A stretch of 64,000 nucleotides of DNA from Spongiactinospora sp. TRM90649 (GTDB lineage Bacteria > Actinomycetota > Actinomycetes > Streptosporangiales > Streptosporangiaceae). The position numbers were made by a program, and so were the translations under genes. Of the stretch, positions 26,449 through 36,334 are shown piece by piece. The first letter of the stretch is position 1; every line of letters begins with the position of its first letter. The notes below the pieces were generated by a model. It did not search any database. It was not told the DNA's origin and saw only the letters and a list, made by a program, of their open reading frames with translations. The stretch is from NCBI RefSeq assembly GCF_029382225.1, contig NZ_JARLTC010000011.1, positions 62,001-126,000 of the forward strand, written 5' to 3'.

Positions 26449-28134
26449 ATGAGCCATCCGCATCCTGACTTGGGACCGCCGCCGCCGCTATCGGCAGGTG
26501 CACTGCGAATCGTGGCGCTCGGCGGCCTGGGTGAGATCGGCCGCAACATGGCGGTCTTCGAGTACGACGGCCGCCTGCTCGTCGTCGACTGCGGCGTGCT
26601 CTTCCCGGAGCCCGACCAGCCCGGTATCGATCTGATACTTCCCGACTTCGAATACATCCGCGACCGCCTCGGCGACATCGAGGCGGTGATCCTCACCCAC
26701 GCGCACGAGGATCACATCGGCGCCGTCCCGTACCTGCTGCGCGAGCGGGGCGACATTCCCGTCGTGGGCTCCCGGCTGACGCTGGCGCTGATCGAGAGCA
26801 AGCTCACCGAGCACCGCATCCAGCCGGTCAAGCACCAGGTCGTCGAGGGCGAGCGGCATCGCTTCGGGCCCTTCGACTGCGAGTTCTTCGCGGTGAACCA
26901 CTCCATCCCGGACGCGCTCGCGGTCGCGGTGCGCACCCCGGCGGGAATCGTCCTGCACACGGGCGACTTCAAGATGGACCAGCTCCCGATGGACGGCCGG
27001 CTGACCGACCTCGGCGGCTTCGCCAGGCTCGGCGCCGAGGGCGTCGACCTGCTGATGTCCGACTCCACCAACTCGGAGGTGCCGGGCTTCGTCACCAGCG
27101 AGCGCGACATCGCCCCGGTCATCGACGATGTCTTCCGGGCCGCCGACCAGCGGATCATCGTGGCGTGCTTCGCCTCCCACGTCCACCGCGTGCAGCAGGT
27201 CCTCGACGCCGCCGACAAGCACGGCCGCAAGGTCGCCCTGATGGGCCGGTCGATGGTGCGCAACATGGGGGTCGCCCGCGACCTCGGCTACCTGAAGGTC
27301 CCGCCGGGGCTGATGGTGGACGCCAAGGAGATCGAGGAGTGGCCGCCCGGAGACGTCGTGCTGATCTGCACGGGCTCCCAGGGCGAGCCGATGGCCGCGC
27401 TGTCCAGGATGGCCAACCGCGATCACCCGATCAGGATCGCCGAGGGCGACACCGTGCTGCTGGCGTCCTCGCTGGTGCCGGGCAACGAGACCGCGGTGAA
27501 CAAGGTCATCAACGGCCTCACCCGCTGGGGCGCGCGCGTCGTGCACAAGGGCAACGCGCGGGTCCACGTCTCGGGTCACGCCGCCGCGGGTGAGCTGCTC
27601 TACGTGCTCAACCTGACCAGGCCGTCCAACTTCATGCCGGTGCACGGCGAGTGGCGGCACCTGCGGGCGCACGCCAGGCTGGCCGCGCTGACCGGGGTGC
27701 CCGATGATCACATCGTGATCGCCGAGGACGGCGTCGTGGTGGACCTGCTCGACGGCAGGGCCCGCATCGTCGGCGCGGTGAAGGCCGGATACGTCTACGT
27801 GGACGGCACGTCCGTCGGCGGGGTCACCGACGTGGCCCTGAAGGACCGCCGCATCCTGGGCGACGAGGGATTCATCTCCATCGTCGTGGTGATCGACTCC
27901 ACCACGGGCAAGCTGACCGGCGGCCCGGAGGTGCACGCCCGGGGTTCCGGCATCGACCTCGACGCCTTCGATCAGGTCATCCCGCAGCTCGAACGCGCGC
28001 TGGAGGAGACGGCCCTCGACGGCGTCGCCGACGCCCAGCAGATCCGCCGTGTGGTGCGCCGCACGGTGGGCCGGTGGGTGAGCGACACCTACCGGCGCCG
28101 ACCGATGATCATTCCCGTGGTGGTCGAGGTCTGA
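26449..28134 (+). CDS. rnj: Ribonuclease J
   Basis: Metallo-beta-lactamase/beta-CASP RNase with 5'-3' exo- and endonuclease activity in mRNA decay and rRNA maturation. It has 561 residues. The zinc motif THAHEDHIGA begins at residue 83 (H84), GDFKMDQLP and the beta-CASP and C-terminal domains follow. ATG 26449 follows GAGGGGAGCG. It is 86 nt downstream of dapA. A long antisense open frame across it is a composition shadow. Confidence 0.97.
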   Translation: MSHPHPDLGPPPPLSAGALRIVALGGLGEIGRNMAVFEYDGRLLVVDCGVLFPEPDQPGIDLILPDFEYIRDRLGDIEAVILTHAHEDHIGAVPYLLRERGDIPVVGSRLTLALIESKLTEHRIQPVKHQVVEGERHRFGPFDCEFFAVNHSIPDALAVAVRTPAGIVLHTGDFKMDQLPMDGRLTDLGGFARLGAEGVDLLMSDSTNSEVPGFVTSERDIAPVIDDVFRAADQRIIVACFASHVHRVQQVLDAADKHGRKVALMGRSMVRNMGVARDLGYLKVPPGLMVDAKEIEEWPPGDVVLICTGSQGEPMAALSRMANRDHPIRIAEGDTVLLASSLVPGNETAVNKVINGLTRWGARVVHKGNARVHVSGHAAAGELLYVLNLTRPSNFMPVHGEWRHLRAHARLAALTGVPDDHIVIAEDGVVVDLLDGRARIVGAVKAGYVYVDGTSVGGVTDVALKDRRILGDEGFISIVVVIDSTTGKLTGGPEVHARGSGIDLDAFDQVIPQLERALEETALDGVADAQQIRRVVRRTVGRWVSDTYRRRPMIIPVVVEV

Positions 28135-28236
28135 CCGTCCAGGGGGAACACCGCCCTCCCGATTGGTGCCTCGCCCGGCCCGCCTGATAGACCGGCAGGT
28201 AGTCGTACAGGTCGGGATGATGGAGGACGTTCCCAG

Positions 28237-29715
28237 ATGATCTACGGTTACAACCCGCGCACCGGGCGGCAGGCCGGCGGCGAGCTGGCCGAGACGACGG
28301 AGGCCGAGGTCGGCGCCGCCGTCCGGGCCGCCGGTGACGCTGGGCGCCCGTGGCGGGCCATGGCCGCGGCCGCTCGGGCCGGCGTCCTCGACCGGGTGGC
28401 CGACGCGCTCGCGGCGAACGCCGAGGAGCTGTGGCGGACCGCCGACGAGGAGACCGCGCTGGGGGAGACCCGCCTGCGCGGCGAGGTCGGCCGCGCGGCC
28501 GGGCAGTTCCGGCTCTTCGCCGAGGTGCTGCGCGACGGCGGCTACGCCGGTGTGGTCGTCGATCACGCCGATCCGGGCGCGACACCGCCGCGCCCGGACG
28601 TGCGGCTGATGAACCATCCCCTGCCGGGAGTGGTCGGCGTGTTCGCGGCGAGCAACTTCCCGTTCGCCTTCTCCGTCGCGGGCGGCGACACCGCGTCGGC
28701 GCTCGCCGCCGGGTGCCCGGTGGTCGTCAAGGCGCATCCCGCGCATCCGCGCACGTCGGTGCTGAGCGCGTCGGTGATCCGCTCGGCGCTGCCCGACGCC
28801 GCGCTGCTCGGCCTGGTCCAGGGTCTTGAGGCGGGCCGTCCGCTGGTGCAGCACCCGCTGGTGTCGGCGGTCGGGTTCACCGGGTCGATCCCGGGCGGCA
28901 AGGCGATCCAGGCCATGATCCACGAACGTCCCGACCCGATCCCCTTCTACGGTGAGCTGGGCAGCGTCAACCCGGTGGTCGTGCTGCCGTCCGCGCTGAA
29001 GAACGACGTGACCGCGCTGGCGGCCGGGTTCGCCGGGTCGCTGACCCAGGGCGTCGGCCAGTTCTGCACCAACCCGGGCCTGGTGTTCGTGCCCGACGAC
29101 GAGTCGCTCCGCTCGGCGATCAAGGAGGCGGTGGCCGGGAGCACCGGCGGCCCCATGCTCAGCGGGCGCATCATCGAGGGCTACGCGCAGGGCCTTGCGC
29201 GCCTGGGCTCGCTCGACACGCTGGCGGAAGGCGCCTCGGGTACCGGGCCGTGGGACGCCACGCCGAAGGTCTTCACCACGGCGCTGGCCGACTTCGCCGG
29301 GGCGTTGCCGGAGATCGCCGAGGAGTGCTTCGGGCCGTCGTCGATCGTGGTGACCTACACCGATCCCGCCGAACTGCCCGTCGTGCTGTCGCGGCTGCCG
29401 GGGTCGCTGACCGCGACCGTCCACGCGGCCGACCCGGCCGAGGCCCAGGAGGTCGCGGGGGTGCTGCGGGAGATGGCCGGACGGCTGATCTGGAACGGCT
29501 GGCCGACCGGCGTCGCCGTCACCTGGGCGATGCACCACGGCGGGCCGTGGCCCTCGTCCACCGCGCCCAAGCACACCTCCGTCGGCGCGGCCGCGATCGG
29601 CCGGTGGATGGCCCCCACGGCGTACCAGAACTGGCCGCAGGACCTCCTGCCCGCCGAGCTGCGCGAGGACAACCCGCTGGGCGTCCCCAGGCGCGTGGAC
29701 GGCCGGCAGGAGTGA
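28237..29715 (+). CDS. NADP-type aldehyde dehydrogenase (ketoglutarate-semialdehyde-like)
   Basis: A 492-residue aldehyde dehydrogenase of the NADP(+) subgroup that includes alpha-ketoglutarate semialdehyde dehydrogenases. The nucleotide-binding VFAASNFPFAFSVAGGDTASA, the GFTGS segment, the general-base Glu in YGELGSVNPV and catalytic C277 in GQFCTNPG are present. ATG 28237 has GGAGGA upstream. With the PfkB kinase and aldose epimerase further right it may belong to sugar or sugar-acid catabolism, though the genes are not one operon. Confidence 0.85.
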   Translation: MIYGYNPRTGRQAGGELAETTEAEVGAAVRAAGDAGRPWRAMAAAARAGVLDRVADALAANAEELWRTADEETALGETRLRGEVGRAAGQFRLFAEVLRDGGYAGVVVDHADPGATPPRPDVRLMNHPLPGVVGVFAASNFPFAFSVAGGDTASALAAGCPVVVKAHPAHPRTSVLSASVIRSALPDAALLGLVQGLEAGRPLVQHPLVSAVGFTGSIPGGKAIQAMIHERPDPIPFYGELGSVNPVVVLPSALKNDVTALAAGFAGSLTQGVGQFCTNPGLVFVPDDESLRSAIKEAVAGSTGGPMLSGRIIEGYAQGLARLGSLDTLAEGASGTGPWDATPKVFTTALADFAGALPEIAEECFGPSSIVVTYTDPAELPVVLSRLPGSLTATVHAADPAEAQEVAGVLREMAGRLIWNGWPTGVAVTWAMHHGGPWPSSTAPKHTSVGAAAIGRWMAPTAYQNWPQDLLPAELREDNPLGVPRRVDGRQE

Positions 29716-29845
29716 TCACCGGCGGCCGGGAGTGACAACCGGGCGTTGAGCGCCACGGCCGGGCCGCCCGCTGCGCGGGACAGAGGCCGGTCCGGCCCCC
29801 ACGGCCGAGTCGGCCCGCGGGCCGACGGCCCCAGGTCCGAGGCGA

Positions 29846-31027
29846 GTGGCGGAAAGTCCATATATTTTGCGAAAGGTGAGGAAAACAGAGCGCCGACAGG
29901 GTCAGCGGCCGCTGCTCGGCGCGCCGCTCAGCCGCAGGGAGCTGATCGCGCTCGACTGCGCCGCCGCGCTGGTGCTCGTCCTCGTCCTCGCCGGGCGGCC
30001 GTCCTCCGTCGCGGGGATGCTGGTGGTGTTCGCACTCGGCGCGCCGCTGGCCGTGCGCAGGGCGTGGCCGGTCCCGGTGCTCTGCGTGGTGCTCGCGGCC
30101 GCGGTGGCGGCCCCGTTCACCGGGGTGTCCGGCGGCGCCTTCGTCGCCCCGTCCTTCGCCGCCTACACGGTGGCGCTCACCCGGCCGCGCCGGTCCGGGG
30201 AGCGTGGCTCGGGGATCGCGGTGCTGAGCGGGATCGTGCTGTTCCTGCTGACGGTCGCCGGGGTGCCCAACGGGACGATGGTGCCGCCGCTCGGGGAACT
30301 GCTGCTCGCGGTGGCGGTGGCCGGCGGCGCGTGGACGGTGGGGCGCGCCGTGCGCGAGCGGCGGGCCCATGCCGCCCGACACGCCGAACGGCTGGCGGAG
30401 CGGGCCGTGGCGGGCGAACGGCTGCGCATCGCCCGCGAGCTGCACGACGTGGTCGCGCACAGCATGAGCCTGATCGCGGTCAAGGCCGGGATCGCCAACC
30501 ACGTCGCCGCGGTCAGGCCCGAGGAGGCCGGTGAGGCGCTGCGGGTCATCGAGGCGACGAGCCGCGCCGCGCTCAGCGAGATGCGGCACATGCTCGGCGT
30601 GCTGCGCTCGGAGCCGGGCGACCCGCCGTACGATCCTGCGCCCGGCCTGTCCGCGCTGCCCGGGCTGGCCGAGCGCGCGGCGAGCGCGGGGGTGGTGGTG
30701 GAGACGACCGTGCGCGGGGCCGAGGGGGTGCCGGAGGGCGTGGAGCTGTCCGCGTACCGGATCGTGCAGGAGGCGCTGACCAACGTGGTGAAGCACGCCG
30801 CGCCCGCCACCTGCACGGTCGTCGTGGACGCCGCAGGAGGCGAGCTGCGCATCGACGTCACCGACGACGGCAGAGGCGGTCCTCCTCAAGAACCATCGGG
30901 GACCGGACACGGCCTGGCGGGAATGCGCGAACGCGTCCTGCTCTACGGCGGCGCGCTCACCGCAGGACCTCTGCCGGAAGGCGGCTTCCGTGTCTCGGCC
31001 CGGCTGCGGTACCGGGAGGCCGAATGA
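29846..31027 (+). CDS. DesK/NarX-type sensor histidine kinase
   Basis: A 393-residue membrane kinase: about four or five hydrophobic segments (residues ~30-165), a HisKA_3 dimerisation helix with the phospho-accepting ERLRIARELHDVVAHSMS, and a HATPase_c domain ending in GTGHGLAGMRERV. GTG 29846 is used; an in-frame GTG at 29876 is equally possible. The stop overlaps the next ATG (ATGA), coupling it to the response regulator. The signal is unknown. Confidence 0.9.
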   Translation: MAESPYILRKVRKTERRQGQRPLLGAPLSRRELIALDCAAALVLVLVLAGRPSSVAGMLVVFALGAPLAVRRAWPVPVLCVVLAAAVAAPFTGVSGGAFVAPSFAAYTVALTRPRRSGERGSGIAVLSGIVLFLLTVAGVPNGTMVPPLGELLLAVAVAGGAWTVGRAVRERRAHAARHAERLAERAVAGERLRIARELHDVVAHSMSLIAVKAGIANHVAAVRPEEAGEALRVIEATSRAALSEMRHMLGVLRSEPGDPPYDPAPGLSALPGLAERAASAGVVVETTVRGAEGVPEGVELSAYRIVQEALTNVVKHAAPATCTVVVDAAGGELRIDVTDDGRGGPPQEPSGTGHGLAGMRERVLLYGGALTAGPLPEGGFRVSARLRYREAE

Positions 31028-31701
31028 CCGTCCGGGTGCTCGTCGCCGACGACCAGGCCCTGGTGCGCGGCAGTTTCCGGCTGCTGGTGGAGACGGCCCC
31101 CGGCCTGACCGTGGTCGGCGAGGCGGGCACCGGCGCGCGGGCCGTCGAGCTGGCCCACGCCGAACGCCCCGACGTCGTGCTCATGGACGTGCGGATGCCC
31201 GAAATGGACGGCATCGCCGCCACCAGGGAGATCTGCGGCTCGCCCGGCACCGAGGGCGTCCGGGTGCTCATGCTCACCACCTTCGACCTGGACGCCTACG
31301 TCTACGCCGCGCTGCGCGCCGGGGCCAGCGGCTTCCTGCTCAAGGACACCCCGCCCGCCGACCTGCTGGCGGCCGTCCACGTGGTCGCCGCCGGCGAGGC
31401 GCTGCTCGCGCCGAGCGTGACGCGCCGCCTGATCGCCGAATTCTGCCGCAGGCCGGAGTCCGCCCGGCCGGTCGCCGGTGAGCTCTCCGGCGTGACCGAG
31501 CGGGAACGCGAGGTGCTCGTCCTGATCGCCAGGGGGCTGTCCAACGCGGAGATCTCCGAGCACCTGCACCTCAGCGCGGGCACGGTCAAGTCGCACATCG
31601 GCCGCCTGCTGGCCAAGCTCCAGGCCCGCGACCGCGCCCAGCTCGTCATCGCCGCCTACGAGTCCGGTCTCGTGGTGGCCGCCCGCGACGAGCGGGGCTG
31701 A
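31024..31701 (+). CDS. NarL/LuxR-family response regulator
   Basis: A 225-residue receiver plus LuxR-type HTH protein. The acidic pair VADD, the phospho-acceptor Asp in VLMDVRMPEMDG and the switch Lys in FLLKD are present; the HTH includes LTEREREVL-like and SNAEISEHLHLSAGTVKSHIG. It is translationally coupled to the kinase before it and is its obvious partner. Confidence 0.92.
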   Translation: MTVRVLVADDQALVRGSFRLLVETAPGLTVVGEAGTGARAVELAHAERPDVVLMDVRMPEMDGIAATREICGSPGTEGVRVLMLTTFDLDAYVYAALRAGASGFLLKDTPPADLLAAVHVVAAGEALLAPSVTRRLIAEFCRRPESARPVAGELSGVTEREREVLVLIARGLSNAEISEHLHLSAGTVKSHIGRLLAKLQARDRAQLVIAAYESGLVVAARDERG

Positions 31702-31777
31702 GGGGGCGCGGCGCTCGCGGGTGCCCTGTGAGGCCCGTGATAGGTGTAGTCGAGGGCCTGACGGTGATGGGACGGGT

Positions 31778-32776
31778 ATGCACAGAGAAGTGTTCGGCAC
31801 GCTCCCGACGGGCGAGACCGTGGAGCGGTTCACGCTCGCCGTCCCAGGCGGCCCCCGGGTCCGGGTGCTGACCTACGGCGCGATCGTCCAGTCGATCGAG
31901 ACGCCCGACGCCACCGGGCTGAGCGCCGACGTCGTGCTCGGCCACGACTCGCTCGGCGGCTACCTGCGCGGCGACGCCCACCTCGGCGCTCTGATCGGCC
32001 GCTACGCCAACCGCATCGCGGGCGGCCGGTTCACCCTGGACGGCCGCGAGTACCGGGTGCCGCGCAACAACGGGCCCAACACGCTGCACGGCGGCGACCG
32101 CGGCTTCGACCGGCGGATGTGGACCGCCGAGCCGGGCGGCGACGACTCGCTCGCGCTGTACTACGTGAGCCCCGACGGCGAGGAGGGCTTCCCGGGCACG
32201 CTGCGCACCGAGGTCGTCTACACCGTCACTCCGGACGGCGGGCTGCGCATGGAGTACCAGGCCATCACCGACGCCCCGACCGTGGTCAACCTCACCGACC
32301 ACTCCTACTTCAACCTGTCCGGCGCCGGGGCGGGTGAGGTGCTGGGGAACGTGCTGACCATCGACGCCGACCACTACCTGCCGGTGGACGCCACGCAGAT
32401 CCCGGTGGGAGATCCCGCGCCGGTCGCGGGCACCCCCTTCGACTTCACCACCCCTCACGCGGTGGGCGAGCGGATCGGCGCCGGCGGCTACGACCACTGC
32501 TGGGTCCTGAACCCCGGCGACGGCGTCAAGGCCCGCGTGGAGGACCCGGCCTCCGGCCGGGTGCTGGAGGTCCTGACCACCGAGCCGGGCCTGCAGTTCT
32601 ACACCGCCGACCACCTCGACCGCCGCGCCGACGGGTACGGCCCGCACGCGGCCCTGTGCCTGGAGACCCAGCACTTCCCCGACTCGCCGAACCGCCCGTC
32701 GTTCCCCTCCACCGTGCTGCGGCCGGGGGAGCGTTTTCGGTCGGCCACCGTCTACCGGTTCTCCACCGCGTCGTAG
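31778..32776 (+). CDS. galM: Aldose 1-epimerase
   Basis: Interconverts alpha and beta anomers of hexoses. It has 332 residues. The GalM signature [27 protein letters not shown], the substrate His in [12 protein letters not shown] and the C-terminal Glu in [14 protein letters not shown] are all present. ATG 31778 is chosen as the first start with homology after it; the frame is open upstream. It lies between two opposed two-component pairs and ends 7 nt from the convergent regulator gene. Confidence 0.92.
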   Translation: MHREVFGTLPTGETVERFTLAVPGGPRVRVLTYGAIVQSIETPDATGLSADVVLGHDSLGGYLRGDAHLGALIGRYANRIAGGRFTLDGREYRVPRNNGPNTLHGGDRGFDRRMWTAEPGGDDSLALYYVSPDGEEGFPGTLRTEVVYTVTPDGGLRMEYQAITDAPTVVNLTDHSYFNLSGAGAGEVLGNVLTIDADHYLPVDATQIPVGDPAPVAGTPFDFTTPHAVGERIGAGGYDHCWVLNPGDGVKARVEDPASGRVLEVLTTEPGLQFYTADHLDRRADGYGPHAALCLETQHFPDSPNRPSFPSTVLRPGERFRSATVYRFSTAS

Positions 32777-32782
32777 CGGCGC

Positions 32783-33427
32783 TCAGGCCAGGCCGTTGGT
32801 CTGGGCGAAGACGATCAGCGCGGCCCGGTCGCGCAGGTCGAGCTTGGCCAGCAGGCGTCCCAGGTGGGTCTTCACCGTGGCCTCGCTGACGTGCAGCGCG
32901 GCGGCGGCCTCGGCGTTGGTCGCCCCCCGGCCGACCTGGGCGAGCACGTCCAGCTCGCGCTGGGTGAGCCGGCCGATCATGGACGCGTCGCGGCGGTGGC
33001 CGGGCGCGACCCGCCGGTAGGCGGCGAGCACGTGCCCGGCGACCTGGGGGTCCAGCCAGGCGCGGCCCTCGGCCACGGTGGTGGTGGCGCGGACGATGTC
33101 CTCGCCCGGAGCGTCCTTGAGGATGAACCCGGCCGCGCCCGCCCCGAGGGCCGCCGCCACGGTCTCGTCGTCGTCGAAGGTGGTGAGCACCAGCACGGGG
33201 GGCGAGCCGGGGCGGTCGCGCAGCAGGCGGGTGGCCTCCGTGCCGTCCACGCGGCGCATCCGGACGTCCATCACGACGACGTCGGGCCGGTGGCGGGTCA
33301 CGGCGTCGAGCACCTGGTCGCCGTCATCGCACTCGCCGACCACGGTCAGTTCGTCCTGGGGCGAAAGGATGCGGCGCAGCCCGGCCCTCACCAGCGGCTG
33401 GTCGTCCACCAGCAGCACCTTGATCAC
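32783..33427 (-). CDS. NarL/LuxR-family response regulator
   Basis: A 214-residue receiver plus LuxR HTH protein beginning [21 protein letters not shown]. The phospho-acceptor Asp is in [13 protein letters not shown], the switch Lys in FILKDAPG, and the HTH in [24 protein letters not shown] 33427 overlaps the kinase stop (GTGA), so the pair is coupled. It is paralogous to the regulator at 31.0 kb and faces it across galM. Confidence 0.92.
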   Translation of the reverse strand: MIKVLLVDDQPLVRAGLRRILSPQDELTVVGECDDGDQVLDAVTRHRPDVVVMDVRMRRVDGTEATRLLRDRPGSPPVLVLTTFDDDETVAAALGAGAAGFILKDAPGEDIVRATTTVAEGRAWLDPQVAGHVLAAYRRVAPGHRRDASMIGRLTQRELDVLAQVGRGATNAEAAAALHVSEATVKTHLGRLLAKLDLRDRAALIVFAQTNGLA

Positions 33428-34680
33428 GCGCTCACCACCTCGCAGGGAACCTCCGCACGCACGACCCAGCGCCCGTCGCGGGAACCGGTCTCGATGACGC
33501 CCCCGGCCGCCGACACCCGCTCCCGCATCCCGAGGAGCCCGCTGCCCTGGGACGCCGCCTCGGCGGGGGCCGCCCCGCCGAGCGGGTTGTCCACCACCAG
33601 CGACATTCGCCCGCCCGCGGCGCTCAGCGCCACGCTGGCGGGCCCGCCGCCGTGCCGTGCCGCGTTGGCCAGGGCCTCCTGCAGCACGCGGTACACGGCC
33701 AGCTCGGCGGACGGCGACGCCCCGTGGGCCGCCACCGACAGCGACAGGTCCACCCGCCGGCCCGCCGCGCGGTAGCTCTCGACCAGCGCCTCCACGTCCG
33801 ACAGCCCCGGCTGGGGCGCGTCCACCGCCGTGGCGTCGTCGGCGCGCAGCAGCCGGACCATCCGCCTGATGTCGGCGAGGCTGGCCCTGCCGTGCCGCTC
33901 GGCCTCGCGCAGCGCCTCCTCGGCGTCGTCGGGGGAGCGGCGCACCGCCATGCGGGCGGCCGTGACGTGCAGCATGGTGACGGCCAGCGTGTGCGCCACG
34001 ACGTCGTGCACGTCCTGGGCGATCGCGCGCCGCCGCTCGGCCGCCGCGCGGGCCGCCAGGGCCTCCCTGGCCTGCGCGACGCGCCTGCTGGAGAGGTAGC
34101 TCAGGCGTACGGCGTAGCCCGCGGCGGCGCAGAACGCGTAACCGAGGTGCCAGGTGATCGTGGCCTGCGCGTCGGGCGTGGCCCCGCCCAGCGCCCAGCC
34201 CGCGGCCAGGGGCACCGCGAAGGCGGTGTAACCGGCCGCCGCCACGCCCGCCCACACCCGCTGGACGGCGAAGGCCGCGAAGAGCAGTACCGTCAGCGGC
34301 AGGACGAAGGTGACCAGGTGGTAGGCGAGGTCACCGCCCAGCGCGAGACCGGGCGCGAACCGGTGCGCGGCCCCCAGCGCGGCCAGCGGGACCAGCACCG
34401 GCAGCGCGAACGCCCACGTCGGCCCCCTGCCGTCGTCGCGCACCAGCCAGGCCGTCCAGGGCAGCGCCGCGATCAGGGCCAGGACCGCGCCGACCGGGTG
34501 CGGGCCGCCCGCCGGGATCGCGGCCACCGCCGCGCCGCCCAGGATGGCCAGCGCCAGCGCGGACAGCCCCATCCGGAACAGCGGCGGCAGGCCGCCCTCC
34601 AGACCCGCGTCGAGCAGGTCCTTGTCCCATTCGCACCCCGGCGGCGGCAGGTCGGCCGCCGGTTTCCTCGTTCCCGCCAT
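33424..34680 (-). CDS. DesK-type sensor histidine kinase
   Basis: A 418-residue kinase with several hydrophobic segments in residues ~40-185, a HisKA_3 helix with RRAIAQDVHDVVAHTLAVTM and a HATPase domain ending SGLLGMRERVSAAGG. ATG 34680 is used. Together with the coupled response regulator it forms a second two-component system mirror-imaged to the one at 29.8-31.7 kb. Confidence 0.9.
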   Translation of the reverse strand: MAGTRKPAADLPPPGCEWDKDLLDAGLEGGLPPLFRMGLSALALAILGGAAVAAIPAGGPHPVGAVLALIAALPWTAWLVRDDGRGPTWAFALPVLVPLAALGAAHRFAPGLALGGDLAYHLVTFVLPLTVLLFAAFAVQRVWAGVAAAGYTAFAVPLAAGWALGGATPDAQATITWHLGYAFCAAAGYAVRLSYLSSRRVAQAREALAARAAAERRRAIAQDVHDVVAHTLAVTMLHVTAARMAVRRSPDDAEEALREAERHGRASLADIRRMVRLLRADDATAVDAPQPGLSDVEALVESYRAAGRRVDLSLSVAAHGASPSAELAVYRVLQEALANAARHGGGPASVALSAAGGRMSLVVDNPLGGAAPAEAASQGSGLLGMRERVSAAGGVIETGSRDGRWVVRAEVPCEVVSA

Positions 34681-34683
34681 GGG

Positions 34684-35109
34684 TCAACTATCCGCCGATT
34701 CGGGCGCGCCGGTCACGGTCATCTCGATGCCGATCACGCGCCTGCGCCGGATCAGCCGCTCGTAGAGGTGGATCGGCCGGTTGATCCAGTTCGCCGACTC
34801 GGTGAGCCGGTTGGCCCTGCGGCTCTCCGCGCCGTCCAGGACCCGGGCTCTGGCCTCGACTGCCGGGCCGGTCGGCGCCCCGCGCAGGGTGCAGGGGCCG
34901 ACGGTCACCCTGGCGTCGCGCCGGATGCGCTTGACCTTGCCGCTGTTCTCCAGCGTGCTCGCGTAGAGCACGCCGTCGTGGATCGCGGTGACCACGGGGG
35001 TGCCGACCGGCGTGCCGTCCTTCCGGAACGTGGTCAGCAGCACGGTCCTCGCGCCGGCCAGGTGATCGAGTCCTTGGGTGGTCTTGGTGCTGGTCTTGGT
35101 GGTGGACAT
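34684..35109 (-). CDS. PPOX-class F420-dependent oxidoreductase (split-barrel fold)
   Basis: A 141-residue pyridoxamine-phosphate-oxidase-fold protein. The RTVLLTTFRKDGTPVGTPV opening and LYASTLENSGKVKRIRRDARVTVGPC match the F420-binding class typical of actinobacteria (Rv2061c-like). The likely role is F420H2-dependent reduction of an unknown substrate. It precedes the kinase gene by 3 nt and could be co-transcribed with it. Confidence 0.82.
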   Translation of the reverse strand: MSTTKTSTKTTQGLDHLAGARTVLLTTFRKDGTPVGTPVVTAIHDGVLYASTLENSGKVKRIRRDARVTVGPCTLRGAPTGPAVEARARVLDGAESRRANRLTESANWINRPIHLYERLIRRRRVIGIEMTVTGAPESADS

Positions 35110-35227
35110 TGCGCCTCCTCAGGTGATGAGACGACCGTACGAATCAGGCGCGTCTCCGCACATCGGACGCCGATCGCGAGTGTGTTCCGCTCGCCGGATG
35201 ACCCCGGACCCTACCCGGGGATGACCC

Positions 35228-36145
35228 TCAGAGCGCCAGCAGGCGCTCGATCTCGCCCGGCGTCGCGACCCGGCCCGTGCCGCCCTGCCCGCCCAGGCTG
35301 ATCGAGGCGGCGGCGGCGCCCGCCGCGACGGCCTCGCGCAGCCCGGCGCCCCTGGCCAGCCAGGCGGCCAGCGCGCCCGCGAAGTTGTCGCCCGCGCCGG
35401 TCTGGTCCACCACGGAGGCGGCGGCGAAGGCGGGCACCGCGACCGGCTCGGCGCCGCGCTCGGCCAGCAGCACGCCGTCCGCTCCCCGGGTCACCGCGAC
35501 GGCGGCCGCGCCCAGGTCCAGGCACGCGCGGGCGGTCTCGTACGGGTCGCCCACGCCGAGCAGCGCGGTGCTGTCGCCCGGACTGGAGATCTTGATCAGC
35601 GCGGCGTGCGGGCCCACGGCGGCGAGGTTCTCCGCCGCGCGCTCGGGGGTGGTGAGCCTGGCGCGGTAGTTGGGGTCGTAGACGACCCGGCCGGAGGCCA
35701 GTTCGGCGGCGTGCCGTACGGCCTGCGCGCACGACTCGGAGATCGCCGCCGCGATGCCGCTGAGCAGCACCACGCCGGCCGCCGCGACGGGGGAGCGGTC
35801 CACGTCGGCCGGGGCCAGGCGGGTGGCCGCGCTGCCCTGGCGCATGTAGCTGAAAGCCCGCTCGCCCGACGGGTCCGCCCCCACCGCGTAGGCGCCGGTG
35901 GGGCCGCCGCCCTTGGTCATCCAGGCGGTCTCCACCCCGCGCCCGGCGGCGAAGCGGATCAGCCGCTCGCCGAACTCGTCGTCGCCCACTCTGGTCACCA
36001 GGGCGACCCGTGCCCCCTGGGCCGCCGCCGCGACGGACGCGTTGAGCGCGTCGCCGGAGAAGGACAGGCGGAAGACCTCGGCGTCGGTCAGTGCCCGGTC
36101 GGAGGAGAACTCCACCAACGGCTCGCCCAGCACCACCACGTCCAC
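35228..36145 (-). CDS. PfkB-family carbohydrate kinase (2-keto-3-deoxygluconate kinase-like)
   Basis: A 305-residue ribokinase-fold sugar kinase. The N-terminus VVVLGEPLVEFS, FSGDALNASVAAA, and the anion-hole and catalytic DQTGAGDNFAGA motif (general-base Asp) are present. GTG 36145 has AAGGAG seven nt upstream; the very long open frame continuing upstream is antisense to ftsK and is not coding. The substrate is inferred as a keto-deoxy sugar acid, by resemblance only. Confidence 0.88.
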   Translation of the reverse strand: MDVVVLGEPLVEFSSDRALTDAEVFRLSFSGDALNASVAAAAQGARVALVTRVGDDEFGERLIRFAAGRGVETAWMTKGGGPTGAYAVGADPSGERAFSYMRQGSAATRLAPADVDRSPVAAAGVVLLSGIAAAISESCAQAVRHAAELASGRVVYDPNYRARLTTPERAAENLAAVGPHAALIKISSPGDSTALLGVGDPYETARACLDLGAAAVAVTRGADGVLLAERGAEPVAVPAFAAASVVDQTGAGDNFAGALAAWLARGAGLREAVAAGAAAASISLGGQGGTGRVATPGEIERLLAL

Positions 36146-36220
36146 GGTCCAGCTCCTTCGATCGTTCCGTCGAGTCGTTCGGTGGAATCCTAGAGTCGGA
36201 CAAGTCATAACAGGTCGGGG

Positions 36221-36254
36221 CACTCCCCCCGTCAAAAGAGGTTCTGGGGGAGTG
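36221..36254 (+). promoter_or_regulatory. Hairpin upstream of ftsK
   Basis: CACTCCCCC (36221-36229) pairs perfectly with GGGGGAGTG (36246-36254) around a 16-nt A/G-rich loop. It lies in the divergent region between the PfkB gene and ftsK. A direct repeat of CGTACGGCGCGCCTCG follows at about 36283-36318. Function is unknown. Confidence 0.4.
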
Positions 36255-36334
36255 TGGGGCATGCTGTAAGGGTCAAGCCTCCCGTACGGCGCGCCTCGGC
36301 ACGTACGGCGCGCCTCGCGCGTACCTTGGTCATC

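Noticed and set aside
26488..29574. A 1028-codon open frame on the minus strand across rnj and the aldehyde dehydrogenase gene
   Set aside because: It is antisense to two clear genes and has His/Asp/Arg/Gly-rich composition without homology; a high-GC shadow.
36283..36318. Direct repeat CGTACGGCGCGCCTCG before ftsK
   Set aside because: Two adjacent copies in a GC-rich leader; noted in the hairpin entry but without further support as an element.
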